DNA of 44,824 bases from an uncultured Flavobacteriaceae bacterium (GCA_938018045.1 CALIIP010000017.1:1-44824), one strand, 5' to 3'; counted from the stretch's first letter, positions 33,137-41,385 are shown. Notes: a model not told the origin generated them from the letters alone. Program-made: numbers and translations.

Positions 33137-34366
33137 TTATCTCATCAATGGAAATACAAGATTTGTTCGCTCGATTTTTCGCATTTCTAATGGTAATTTG
33201 TCAGCAAACTTTAAATAGTTTCCATTTGGATATTTATGATTTGCCATCTGTAGGATTGTGAACATTTTCATTCTGTCGGCTTCTCCAATTGTTGGATTTG
33301 GCCATTTATTTTCAGCATCTGTATAAGGAACAAGGTAATTGAGTGCCTTACGCAATTGCGAGTCTGATTCTTTAGCTTCCCAAATATCAATATCAACCTT
33401 TTCTGCAAGGCTGGCAACTAGAAACATAGCATGTAAGTTATAAATACTATAAAAAAGAGGTCGAGTTCGTGCTTGTTCTTCTGGCATAGATCCGTCTGAT
33501 TTTATCTGAGAATAAATTCGTCTTTTAGTGAAATTTTGTGCTATTTGACTACAAGCCTCAAGATTCTCTGAATATAGTGCAAAATACATTGCTTGTACAT
33601 CGTAAAATGTACCGTGATTATTTTTAGATTTTGATTCTTCAAGTGCCATTTCGTTAGTTGTAAGCCATTTAAAATACTCTCTACTCCATGCTTTCAACTT
33701 ATCGAGTTCATCACCATCAAACGCATTTGAATTGGCAATGAGCAATGAGCCTTCTAATGCCTTTATCATCAATCTCCCGTCTAAAACACCTGATTTTGTT
33801 CCAAAGTTATGACCTTCTCTACATTGTGCATGATTTACATTTGGGTTCATTCGAGTTTCTTTATCTATAAACCAAACTCTCAGTAATTCTGCTGCTTTAT
33901 TTGCATACTTTTCTTCACCTGTAAAATAATAGGCAAGAGCCAACGTTTCGGTATTTTTACCAAAAGATCCAATTCTTTGACGGTCAGATTTTTTAAGGCT
34001 TTGGCTTTCAGGATTTGTTTCGCCATCTCGACGAATATATGGCAAACCATCAGATTTATTTGGATCTGGCCACCAATAACGGCTGTAACTAGCATAATCA
34101 TTTTTGTTTCCACTTGCCGGAAATTTTTCTTTATGTGTTACTGAAAATGGACCTTCTTTCAGAGCGATTTCTGCTTCCTTTATTAGTTTATTAAATGCAT
34201 AATTAAGTAGTGAGTCATTTTTTCCAATTCGTTCCTTTGACTTTTTTAAATACACTACATCGATCAAAAAAGGTTCTACAAATTCATCGTTATTTTCTTT
34301 TCTCTCACAACTTACAGATGATATAATTGTTATAATTAATATGAAATACTTTATTGTTCTCATCAT
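33137..34366 (-). CDS. Alginate lyase family lipoprotein
   Basis: A 409-residue exported protein of the alginate lyase alpha/alpha-toroid family (PF05426). The signal peptide ends in lipobox SVSC, so Cys20 would be acylated and the protein anchored in a membrane. The family's substrate-cleft motifs are visible: YWWPDPN (98-103), NPNVNHAQCREG (His179 region) and SKNNHGTFYDVQ (Asn250-His251), which carry the catalytic Asn/His/Tyr-type residues of these lyases. The substrate could be alginate or another uronate polymer. The start lies 16 bases after the LytTR regulator stop, so it seems to be the third gene of the sensor-regulator operon. No SusC/SusD pair or other polysaccharide-use genes are nearby. 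Confidence 0.88.
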   Translation of the reverse strand: MMRTIKYFILIITIISSVSCERKENNDEFVEPFLIDVVYLKKSKERIGKNDSLLNYAFNKLIKEAEIALKEGPFSVTHKEKFPASGNKNDYASYSRYWWPDPNKSDGLPYIRRDGETNPESQSLKKSDRQRIGSFGKNTETLALAYYFTGEEKYANKAAELLRVWFIDKETRMNPNVNHAQCREGHNFGTKSGVLDGRLMIKALEGSLLIANSNAFDGDELDKLKAWSREYFKWLTTNEMALEESKSKNNHGTFYDVQAMYFALYSENLEACSQIAQNFTKRRIYSQIKSDGSMPEEQARTRPLFYSIYNLHAMFLVASLAEKVDIDIWEAKESDSQLRKALNYLVPYTDAENKWPNPTIGEADRMKMFTILQMANHKYPNGNYLKFADKLPLEMRKIERTNLVFPLMR

Positions 34367-34382
34367 GATTTAAACTATAAAT

Positions 34383-35141
34383 TTATTTATTATAAATACT
34401 CGATATTATTTCAATCACTTCTGCCCTCTTTCTTACAGATACAGGAACATTAGTGCCATTCTTCAAAATGATATATCCACCATCAGATTTGATGAATTCT
34501 TTTACGTATTGCAAGTTTACCAAATGACTTTGATGCACTCTCACAAACTGATATTCTTTCAAAATATCAGCAAAATACTTCAATGTCTTGGTTACAAATA
34601 TTTTTCGTCCGTCTGCAAGAAAAAACTGTGTATTATTACTGTCAGATTCACAACGAATAATCTCATCTAAATCAACTACACTAATCTTTTCTAATGTATG
34701 CAAAGAGATTTTTTGTGGTTTTTTTGTTGGATGAGATATCGCGTTTTTAAGTATTTTAAACTGCTCTTTATCAGGATGTAATTGATGTTTTACTTTGTCT
34801 ATTGCTATTGCCAATTCTTCGTCAGAATATGGTTTTAAAATATAATCAATTGCAGCAAACTTAAACGCTTTTATTGCGTATTCATCACTTGCAGTAACAA
34901 AGATGATTTTAGACTTCAAATCAGGAACAATCTCTAGCAAATCAAAACCTGTTCCGTCACCAAGCATAATATCTAAAAACAAAATATCTGGAGTTGTATT
35001 TCTCAACAATTTTGCTGCTTCAACAACTGACTTTGCAGTACCAATGATTTTAATATCTGCATGTTTTGATTCAATATCAGATTGCAATAATTGCAATGCG
35101 GAAGGCATGTCATCTACTAATATTGCTGTTAATTTGTCCAT
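34383..35141 (-). CDS. LytTR-family response regulator
   Basis: A 252-residue two-component regulator. The receiver domain occupies ~1-120, with the acidic pair at LVDDMPS (Asp10, Asp11), phospho-acceptor Asp57 in DILFLDIMLGDGTGFD, the switch Thr in IIFVTASDEYA and the conserved Lys in DYILKPYS. A LytTR DNA-binding domain occupies ~145-250 (ISLHTLEKISVVDLDEIIRC... FVRVHQSHLVNLQYV). It should be phosphorylated by the kinase encoded one base upstream. LytTR proteins bind paired direct repeats near promoters; no target site could be identified here. Confidence 0.94.
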   Translation of the reverse strand: MDKLTAILVDDMPSALQLLQSDIESKHADIKIIGTAKSVVEAAKLLRNTTPDILFLDIMLGDGTGFDLLEIVPDLKSKIIFVTASDEYAIKAFKFAAIDYILKPYSDEELAIAIDKVKHQLHPDKEQFKILKNAISHPTKKPQKISLHTLEKISVVDLDEIIRCESDSNNTQFFLADGRKIFVTKTLKYFADILKEYQFVRVHQSHLVNLQYVKEFIKSDGGYIILKNGTNVPVSVRKRAEVIEIISSIYNK

Positions 35142-35142
35142 T

Positions 35143-37521
35143 TTAATAATCTGTTAATAAAGGTATTTTAAAACTCACTTTTGTACCCAAAATTTCACTG
35201 TATTTACCTTCCAATTGCTCAATTTTAAAAGCATCTTTTCCAGACAATGATTCTATACGTTCTTTGGTTACTTCCAACGCCATAGATTGATGATTTGCAT
35301 TGGTTTTTCTACTTTTAGACACCTCAATTCCTATGCCATTATCTTTTACAGTACAATGTAAGAAATCGTTTTGAACTGCAAATGAAATTTCTAACTTACC
35401 AACTCCACCTATTGATTTAATTCCGTGAGCAATCGCATTTTCTACAAATGGTTGTATCAACATTGGCGGAATTAAGACTTCTTCAACATCGATTTCCGAA
35501 GGAATATCGATTGAATAGTTAAACTCTTTTTCGTTCATCAACTGCTCAACTTCTATATAGTTTTTTAAGGTTTTAATTTCCTCATCAAGTGTTATATTTT
35601 CTTGTCTAGAGTTACTCAACGTCAATCGCAATAAAGTCGCAAACTTATTGATTGTTGTATTCATCTTATCAGTATCATTTGATCCTAATGCTTTGATTCC
35701 GTTAAGAACATTGAAGATAAAATGCGGATTCATCTGCAATTGCAAGGCTTTTTGCTCAAGCGATAACAAGTTGTTTTCTAATTTCAACTTTTCCTGTGCT
35801 TGTAGGTTTCTATTTTTTATTTTCTGAAGATAATTGCGTAAAAACAACCAACCAAAGAACAATAAAATTCCTAGAGCCAATAATTGTACCCATAGTTTTT
35901 TATAAAAAGGCAAACCAATATCAAAACGAAATTTTATGGGAGCACTTTCTTGACTATTGATAATTCTTGATTGTGCTTCAAACTCATATTTTCCAGCGTT
36001 TAAACTAGAATAATTAACGCGTCTATCTTTTGCCCACGGACTCCAATCTTCTTCATTCAATCGCCATCTATACTGAATTTCATTTGGATGATTCAGATCA
36101 ATTGTTTTAAAACTAAACGATAAATGATTGTCTGAAGGCTTTAAATTCAAGGATTTATCGCTATTTGTCCAAACGCTTAAGTTGATGGTGTCAACTTCAT
36201 TATAAACCACTTCTATCGTTTCAAAATAGATGCTCGGAAGGACAAAATCCTTTTTGTTTTCCGACGGCTCATATTTCATCAAACCATTTACAGTTCCAAA
36301 CCATAGATTTTCATTATTATCTTCTGCAATACTGTTATTTGTAGTCTCAATTCCTAGAAAGCCATCATTTCTACCAAAATGTTTTACAGAAGAAATTTGA
36401 GTTTCATCATTCAAAATAACTTTGTCTAAACCTTTGTGTGTTCCAATCCATAAATTGTTTTTTGAGTCAAACAATAACTGATTAACATTATCAGAATACA
36501 AATTCTGTACTCCTTTTAACTTGTTGAATTTTAATTCTTTATTTACTTCTGACCACCAAACCCCATTTCCTTGAGTTCCTAAAAATAATTTTGTTTCATG
36601 AAAAATCAGCGTTCCAACTTTAGCATCAATAGGTAAAACTTTACCCAAATGTTTTCCAACATTTTTATAAATATTCCCTATAAAACCTTTTTGAGAAACA
36701 TACCAAAGTCGCCCTATTCTATCAACATTAATATCAGTAATATTAAGATCATAAATACCTTCAGATTCATCAAAATGCAATAGGTTAAATACACTTCCAG
36801 TTTCTATATCATACGAAAAATTGAAAATTCCGTTTGTAGTTGTTGCAACCCAAACTTTCGCATCTTGAATTAAAATCTTACTTATTTTTCCTTTTATTTC
36901 AAGCGTATCTATAACTATTGAGGAATCAAAAACGAAAATATTGTTATCACTACCAACAAAAATTTGATTGTTTTTAATTCTAGCAATTGAATGAATTACA
37001 TCATTCTTTCGAAGAATTCTATTTTCAGATGCTTCAATTTTTATAAACTCAGTATTTGTACCTACTAATAATCCATTTTCAAAATGATGTATTGCTCTAA
37101 TACTTTTTCCTTTTAAAAAATACTCAAAATTATTCTCTAAAACTTTATACAAGCCTATTGAAGTCGCAATCCAAATAATTGAATGCTTGTCTTTAAAAAT
37201 TTTATTGACACGAGACTTTTTTATTTCTTTTTTAGCAAATTCTGGCAATTCATCGTACTCAATATTTGATTTAAAAGAAATTCCAGGAATATAATCACTA
37301 GTAGCTGACTCAAACTTTTCTCCGTCAAAACGTGTAAATTCTCCAGATTTTGTAGTTATCCATAAATAACCAAACTCATCTTGAGCAAGATTAATTATTT
37401 CTTGTTGTGGCAAACCATCAGCTACTGTATAATGTTGTAAATGATAATTCTGCGACTGTAAAATAGCGGCAGAAAATAGTAAGAAAACGAATATGATATT
37501 TTGAAAAATAGTTTTTATCAT
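35143..37521 (-). CDS. Propeller-sensor histidine kinase (LytS-like)
   Basis: A 792-residue sensor kinase. Signal peptide at 1-23 (AAILQSQ). The periplasmic part (~25-560) begins with reg-prop beta-propeller repeats (HYTVADGLPQQEIINLAQDE, GYLWITTKSGEFTRFDG, and later LWIGTHKGLDKV, LWFGTVNGLMKY) and ends in a Y_Y_Y domain (YRWRLNEEDWSPWAKDRRVN). One membrane helix lies at ~563-582 (LLALGILLFFGWLFL). The cytoplasmic His_kinase domain has the phospho-His at ~596 (LQMNPHFIFNVLN) and an ATPase part (PPMLIQPFVENAIAHG, VKDNGIGI). Similar propeller sensors in hybrid Bacteroides regulators sense oligosaccharides. It heads an operon with the LytTR regulator and a lyase. Confidence 0.94.
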   Translation of the reverse strand: MIKTIFQNIIFVFLLFSAAILQSQNYHLQHYTVADGLPQQEIINLAQDEFGYLWITTKSGEFTRFDGEKFESATSDYIPGISFKSNIEYDELPEFAKKEIKKSRVNKIFKDKHSIIWIATSIGLYKVLENNFEYFLKGKSIRAIHHFENGLLVGTNTEFIKIEASENRILRKNDVIHSIARIKNNQIFVGSDNNIFVFDSSIVIDTLEIKGKISKILIQDAKVWVATTTNGIFNFSYDIETGSVFNLLHFDESEGIYDLNITDINVDRIGRLWYVSQKGFIGNIYKNVGKHLGKVLPIDAKVGTLIFHETKLFLGTQGNGVWWSEVNKELKFNKLKGVQNLYSDNVNQLLFDSKNNLWIGTHKGLDKVILNDETQISSVKHFGRNDGFLGIETTNNSIAEDNNENLWFGTVNGLMKYEPSENKKDFVLPSIYFETIEVVYNEVDTINLSVWTNSDKSLNLKPSDNHLSFSFKTIDLNHPNEIQYRWRLNEEDWSPWAKDRRVNYSSLNAGKYEFEAQSRIINSQESAPIKFRFDIGLPFYKKLWVQLLALGILLFFGWLFLRNYLQKIKNRNLQAQEKLKLENNLLSLEQKALQLQMNPHFIFNVLNGIKALGSNDTDKMNTTINKFATLLRLTLSNSRQENITLDEEIKTLKNYIEVEQLMNEKEFNYSIDIPSEIDVEEVLIPPMLIQPFVENAIAHGIKSIGGVGKLEISFAVQNDFLHCTVKDNGIGIEVSKSRKTNANHQSMALEVTKERIESLSGKDAFKIEQLEGKYSEILGTKVSFKIPLLTDY

Positions 37522-37525
37522 TACA

Positions 37526-37533
37526 CAAATATA
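37526..37533 (-). promoter_or_regulatory. -7 promoter element of the sensor kinase operon
   Basis: Reverse strand reads TATATTTG, an exact TAnnTTTG match, only four bases before the ATG at 37521. The mRNA may be leaderless. Confidence 0.55.
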
Positions 37534-37561
37534 ACTCTTTAATATGTGATTTTATTACAAA

Positions 37562-37628
37562 GTAAAAACAGAAAAGAGTGACGATTTTATACTTCAAACA
37601 AAACCTTTCGTGCTCTTCTCTGTTTTAC
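37562..37628 (-). terminator. Long hairpin, probable terminator of the peptidase-like lipoprotein gene
   Basis: GTAAAACAGAGAAGAG (reverse strand, 37628-37613) pairs with CTCTTTTCTGTTTTTAC (37578-37562) apart from one mismatch and one bulge, with partly paired shoulders around a ~34-base loop. On the reverse strand it ends in a short T-run. The loop is large for a terminator, so a processing or regulatory role is also possible. Confidence 0.5.
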
Positions 37629-37648
37629 CAAACTAACTAACCATTCTT

Positions 37649-38722
37649 TTATAATCTGTTATACAATCTTAAGTTATCACTATTTGGAATCATATATTCT
37701 GATGGATATGCTCTACTCATTACTGGTTCTAAAACACATACTACAGTTGCCATTCCTTTGATTACAAGTTTATCTTCCTCAACAGTTTGGTACCATCTAA
37801 ATTTCTCAATTGGAATATTTAATTCATTTAATTCTGTAGAAATATTATCATTATCTTGCATAAAAAGGTACATATCTTCTATCGTTTTAAAACTTGGCAT
37901 TTCATCATCATTTTCATAAGTAATTTCCCACTTTACAGGTACATTAAACTTGTAACTATAGATATCTCCTTGAAATCTTTCTTCCTCATTACTCATTGCA
38001 GACAACCAATCAATATCAGAATCTGGATAATTTGCTGTAAATTCTTTCGCTAAATCAACTCTTCCAGGTGAATTTGCTGTTGGATAAAATCCGTAAAAAG
38101 GCTTTGCTAAAAGGTGACTTGTAAACTCGCTATCAAATACACTCACGTTTTCTGATGCAATTACAATTGACTTAACATCTGTTGTAAATACTTGCTTCAA
38201 TCCGTCAATCAATGTTTTATTTTTTCCTATTCCAGAAGAGTGAATCACCACTTTTGAATTGTCTTTTAGCACATTATCTAATTTTGGAAGTAAGCCTTTC
38301 TCAACCGACTCCTTAATAGAAACTGCACTCAAAGCACTTCCTTTAATGGTTGTTTCTAATTGTACTTGACCCATTTTATTGTTCGTTACAATGTTGACTT
38401 CAGAAATTGGATTGTTTTTACTGTTGATATTCAACCATAAAATAATTTCTTGTAGTGAATATGCGTCTTCTACAATTTCGGTGTTTATCGTTTCAAAATA
38501 CGTTTTGGCATCCTTAAAATATGATTTACCTGCTTTGTCAACTCCTGTAATAAAGACTACTGATCTTCCTGATTCAGTTGTTTCATCCAAAGTCGGACTT
38601 GTGACTGCTGCGACTTCAGATTGAATTGGAGTCGTTTCTAATGCTTTTTTTTCTGATGTTTCATTACATCCTACAAATGCGATTGCAATTGCTAATACTG
38701 ATACTTTAATTGAAGTGTTCAT
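37649..38722 (-). CDS. Lipoprotein with a degenerate clan-CD peptidase-like (DUF4347-like) domain
   Basis: A 357-residue lipoprotein (lipobox FVGC, Cys19). Residues ~53-190 alternate strands and helices in a pattern like DUF4347 and caspase/gingipain-type (clan CD) folds: VVFITGVD, EVNIVTNNKMGQVQLETTI, then LKDNSKVVIHSSGIGKNKTL and KSIVIASEN. In active members the strand before residue 114 ends in a catalytic His and the one before 163 in a catalytic Cys; here those places read TNN (113-115) and HSSG (161-164), so both are missing. The C-terminal ~150 residues (LAKPFYGFYPTANSPG, FNVPVKWEITYE) are unfamiliar. It has its own promoter and a hairpin downstream. The fold assignment is inference from pattern only. 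Confidence 0.55.
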   Translation of the reverse strand: MNTSIKVSVLAIAIAFVGCNETSEKKALETTPIQSEVAAVTSPTLDETTESGRSVVFITGVDKAGKSYFKDAKTYFETINTEIVEDAYSLQEIILWLNINSKNNPISEVNIVTNNKMGQVQLETTIKGSALSAVSIKESVEKGLLPKLDNVLKDNSKVVIHSSGIGKNKTLIDGLKQVFTTDVKSIVIASENVSVFDSEFTSHLLAKPFYGFYPTANSPGRVDLAKEFTANYPDSDIDWLSAMSNEEERFQGDIYSYKFNVPVKWEITYENDDEMPSFKTIEDMYLFMQDNDNISTELNELNIPIEKFRWYQTVEEDKLVIKGMATVVCVLEPVMSRAYPSEYMIPNSDNLRLYNRL

Positions 38723-38757
38723 AATTTAAATGTTTTAGGTTATTACTAATTATACAT

Positions 38758-38765
38758 CAAATGTA
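38758..38765 (-). promoter_or_regulatory. -7 promoter element of the peptidase-like lipoprotein gene
   Basis: Reverse strand reads TACATTTG, an exact TAnnTTTG match, 35 bases before the ATG at 38722. Confidence 0.55.
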
Positions 38766-38883
38766 GAACGGAACTTCAGGTAAATTTTGGGTAGATTAGA
38801 ATTCGTTGGGTATAAACTAGAATTCGTAGAAAATGAGGAAATCTTTTATTTTTTGATGGTGAAAAGGCTTAATTAAAAGGAAG

Positions 38884-38955
38884 TTGTCATCCTGAACTTG
38901 ATTCAGGATCTATTTATTGATTCTTATGGATTCCTCATCAAGTGCGGAATGACAA
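38884..38955. repeat. REP-like imperfect palindrome
   Basis: Left arm TTGTCATCCTGAACTTGATT (38884-38903, continuing to 38910) pairs imperfectly with right arm 38928-38955, which ends CAAGTGCGGAATGACAA. The ends TTGTCAT / ATGACAA are exact. It lies just downstream of the cysteine desulfurase stop and may also terminate that transcript. It is the best-preserved of three related elements in the window. Confidence 0.65.
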
Positions 38956-38968
38956 AGTAACATATTCC

Positions 38969-40102
38969 TTAACCTAAAACATCTTTCAACACAGCAATCG
39001 CTGTATCTACTTCTTGAATTGTATTGTGTTTAGAAAAAGAAAAACGAACAGATGTTTTATTGGCTTCATCTTGAGTCAAGATAGCATTGAGCACATGAGA
39101 ACCTCCAAGGCTTCCACTTTGGCAAGCAGAACCTCCAGAAGCAGCAATTCCTTTAATATCTAACGTAAACAATAACATAGCACTTTCTTTTGCAAAACGC
39201 ACATTTAGAATTGCGTAACTGCTATTTGTTGGGTTTGTGCTACCATTAAAAGCAATATCTGGAAACGTATTTTTTAATTGCTTAATAAAATAATCTTTTA
39301 AACTTTGGATGTTTTTAATATCAGTATTTAAGTCTAGATATGCCAATTCTAAGGCTTTATCCATTCCTAAGATAGAATGTGTATTCTCTGTTCCTGCTCT
39401 TGCGCCTCTTTCTTGGTTTCCTCCTGTAAGAATTGGTTTGATGCCAAATCCTTTTTTGAAATAAGCAAAACCTACACCTTTTGGTCCATGAAATTTATGT
39501 GCACTCGCAACCATAAAATCAATCGGAATTTCTTGTAAATCGATATGATAATGACCTATCGCTTGAACAGAATCTGAATGAAATAGCGCATTGTTTTCTT
39601 GACACAATTCAGAAACTCGCTTCACGTCCAATATAGTACCAATCTCATTATTCACAAACATTAAACTGACCAATGTTTTAGAATCATCAGCAATTAAAAG
39701 TGTTTCTAAATGGTTTGTATCGATTGTTCCATCAGAAAGAAAATTTACATAGTCAACTTTAATCCCATATTCGTTTTGAAGACTTACTATTGTATGCAAT
39801 ACTGCATGATGCTCAATTTTTGATGTGATAAATCTTTTTACACCAAGATTTGTAACAGCATTGTGCAAAATCATATTGTCAGCCTCACTTCCGCCAGCAG
39901 TAAAAACAATTTCACTTGCCGTTACATTTAGTCGCTTCGCAATATTTTTACGAACTTTTTCTACCATCGATTTTGCCGAACGACCAAACTGATGCGTTGA
40001 AGATGGATTCCCATAAACTTCTCGCATAGAATTGGTTATAACGTCAATAACTTCAGAATCTATCTGAGTTGTTGCAGCATTATCAAAGTAAATTTTATCC
40101 AT
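38969..40102 (-). CDS. Cysteine desulfurase (NifS/IscS family)
   Basis: A 377-residue PLP enzyme that takes sulfur from cysteine for Fe-S clusters or tRNA thiolation. Motifs: YFDNAATTQID at the N-terminus, GNPSSTHQFGRSAKSMVEKV, TAGGSEADNM, the PLP-Lys in VASAHKFHGPKGVGF (~205), and the catalytic-Cys loop SGGSACQSGSLGGSHVL (~325-340). The form of that loop is that of class I desulfurases. There is no iscU or sufU next to it. A sub-consensus TACTTTG element lies four bases before the ATG. A REP-like palindrome follows the stop. Confidence 0.94.
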   Translation of the reverse strand: MDKIYFDNAATTQIDSEVIDVITNSMREVYGNPSSTHQFGRSAKSMVEKVRKNIAKRLNVTASEIVFTAGGSEADNMILHNAVTNLGVKRFITSKIEHHAVLHTIVSLQNEYGIKVDYVNFLSDGTIDTNHLETLLIADDSKTLVSLMFVNNEIGTILDVKRVSELCQENNALFHSDSVQAIGHYHIDLQEIPIDFMVASAHKFHGPKGVGFAYFKKGFGIKPILTGGNQERGARAGTENTHSILGMDKALELAYLDLNTDIKNIQSLKDYFIKQLKNTFPDIAFNGSTNPTNSSYAILNVRFAKESAMLLFTLDIKGIAASGGSACQSGSLGGSHVLNAILTQDEANKTSVRFSFSKHNTIQEVDTAIAVLKDVLG

Positions 40103-40158
40103 AGTGCAAAGTAACTGAAATTAATTTGAACTATTTGCGTTAATAAGTGCAAAACGAT

Positions 40159-40166
40159 TATTTTTG
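40159..40166 (+). promoter_or_regulatory. Possible -7 promoter element of the 169-aa lipoprotein gene
   Basis: TATTTTTG matches TAnnTTTG. It lies 109 bases before the ATG, giving a long leader in which the string ACACATG occurs three times. Nothing else was recognised in the 173-base gap. Confidence 0.4.
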
Positions 40167-40275
40167 CTTTATAATATTATAGACACATGAACCGAGCATG
40201 TTAAAAAATTTATTCCTTAAGAGAATGATTAATAACGAACACATGTGACAATTAAAAAACAGTAAATATAAACAC

Positions 40276-40785
40276 ATGAAAAAAAAACTTGTACTTCTTT
40301 TTTGTATCACGCTGTTATCTTGTGATGATGGAGATTTTGATGTTCCTGCATTTGACTTTGCCGAAACTGTTTATAATTGTGATGTAAACAATAACAGTTA
40401 TACATTATATCGCTTGAGTGATACTGAAGCATTAATTGTAACTTTAACTACAAGTCAAATTTTAAATGAAGTATCTACAACTACTATTTCTGCAAGTATT
40501 AGTGCAACAAACGTGATATACAGGACATTTAATAGTACTGTATCTCAAAGTTATTTTTGTGAGAATGTTCCTCCTGTAAGTCCTACTATACTTTCAAATT
40601 GGACAGGTGCTGCTGGATCGAATAACCAAATACTTATTGATACTGTTGAAGAATTTGACACTACAAACACAACACTTATTGGATATCGTCATACCATTAC
40701 TTTCCAAAATTTGACTTTGGAAAATGGCAGTGATTCTTTAACCTATTCTGAAACTGATTTTGGCAGTTTTGTGACTGACTTATAA
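40276..40785 (+). CDS. Lipoprotein of unknown function
   Basis: A 169-residue exported protein with a short signal peptide and lipobox LLSC (Cys16), followed by an acidic stretch (DDGDFDVPAFDF). Acidic residues right after the acylated Cys are associated with surface display of Bacteroidota lipoproteins. The rest is Thr/Ser/Asn-rich and probably beta-structured. Two further cysteines (VYNCDVNNNS and YFCENVPP) could form a disulfide. No family is recognised. It converges on the Smr gene with two bases between the stops. Confidence 0.75.
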   Translation: MKKKLVLLFCITLLSCDDGDFDVPAFDFAETVYNCDVNNNSYTLYRLSDTEALIVTLTTSQILNEVSTTTISASISATNVIYRTFNSTVSQSYFCENVPPVSPTILSNWTGAAGSNNQILIDTVEEFDTTNTTLIGYRHTITFQNLTLENGSDSLTYSETDFGSFVTDL

Positions 40786-40787
40786 AA

Positions 40788-41339
40788 TTAATCTCTTGTA
40801 TTTTGAAGTATATATACTTCTGTTGCACCCATTCCATACTTTTGGTAAGAGGCTTCACTAATCCTTACATTATACCTGTTAAATAAGTAATCGAGTTCAG
40901 TTTTTAAAACTCCTGCTCCAACACCGTGTATAAAAACGATTCTCGGAATTCTATTTCTGATAGCAAACTCTAATTTGTGTTTGGCAGTATCCATCTGTAA
41001 AGTAAGCATATCATAATTGTCCATTCCGCGAGAAGATTTTATCAATTTATCAATATGTAAATCGACTTCCATTGGCGGTATTTCTCCTCTGTTCTTTTTG
41101 GCTTTTGTAAGTTTCTTCCCTTTTTTATAATCTTCTTTATAGGATAATTGATTAGACACAATGATTGACTTTGCTAATTCTGATTGTTCAACTCCTATTT
41201 TAACCAACTCATTATCAGTGAATTTCATTACAAAATCATCTTCTGTAAGAATAGAAATTAAATGATTGTCAATAGCTGTAACTCTGCCTTTTATAGCATC
41301 ATCTGTAACTGCAACTGTATCTCCTATTTTAAACTTCAT
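40788..41339 (-). CDS. Smr-domain protein
   Basis: A 183-residue protein with an N-terminal SH3-like/KOW-like strand region (KFKIGDTVAVTDDAIKGRVTAI) and a C-terminal Smr domain at ~90-180: MEVDLHIDKLI carrying the conserved DLH, then RIVFIHGVGAGVLKTELDYLF carrying the HGxG motif. Smr domains are nuclease or nucleic-acid-binding modules seen in MutS2 and in stand-alone proteins. Here the pairing with a small beta domain is the form common in Bacteroidota. Function in vivo is unknown. It is divergent from the phosphatase-like gene, with overlapping promoters in 48 bases. Confidence 0.92.
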   Translation of the reverse strand: MKFKIGDTVAVTDDAIKGRVTAIDNHLISILTEDDFVMKFTDNELVKIGVEQSELAKSIIVSNQLSYKEDYKKGKKLTKAKKNRGEIPPMEVDLHIDKLIKSSRGMDNYDMLTLQMDTAKHKLEFAIRNRIPRIVFIHGVGAGVLKTELDYLFNRYNVRISEASYQKYGMGATEVYILQNTRD

Positions 41340-41354
41340 GTGTGATAAATTTCT

Positions 41355-41362
41355 TAATTTTG
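41355..41362 (+). promoter_or_regulatory. -7 promoter element of the phosphatase/DUF2752 operon
   Basis: TAATTTTG matches TAnnTTTG and lies 25 bases before the ATG at 41388. It overlaps the leader of the divergent Smr transcript. Confidence 0.55.
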
Positions 41363-41377
41363 AAAATTATTATACCA

Positions 41378-41385
41378 CAAAAATA
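41378..41385 (-). promoter_or_regulatory. -7 promoter element of the Smr gene
   Basis: Reverse strand reads TATTTTTG, an exact TAnnTTTG match. It lies inside the leader of the oppositely transcribed phosphatase gene, so the two transcripts would overlap by a few bases at their 5' ends. Confidence 0.5.

Noticed and set aside
40189..40206. Five-codon leader frame (MNRAC) upstream of the 169-aa lipoprotein gene
   Set aside because: Too short to judge, no ribosome-binding context, no attenuator-like hairpin pair.
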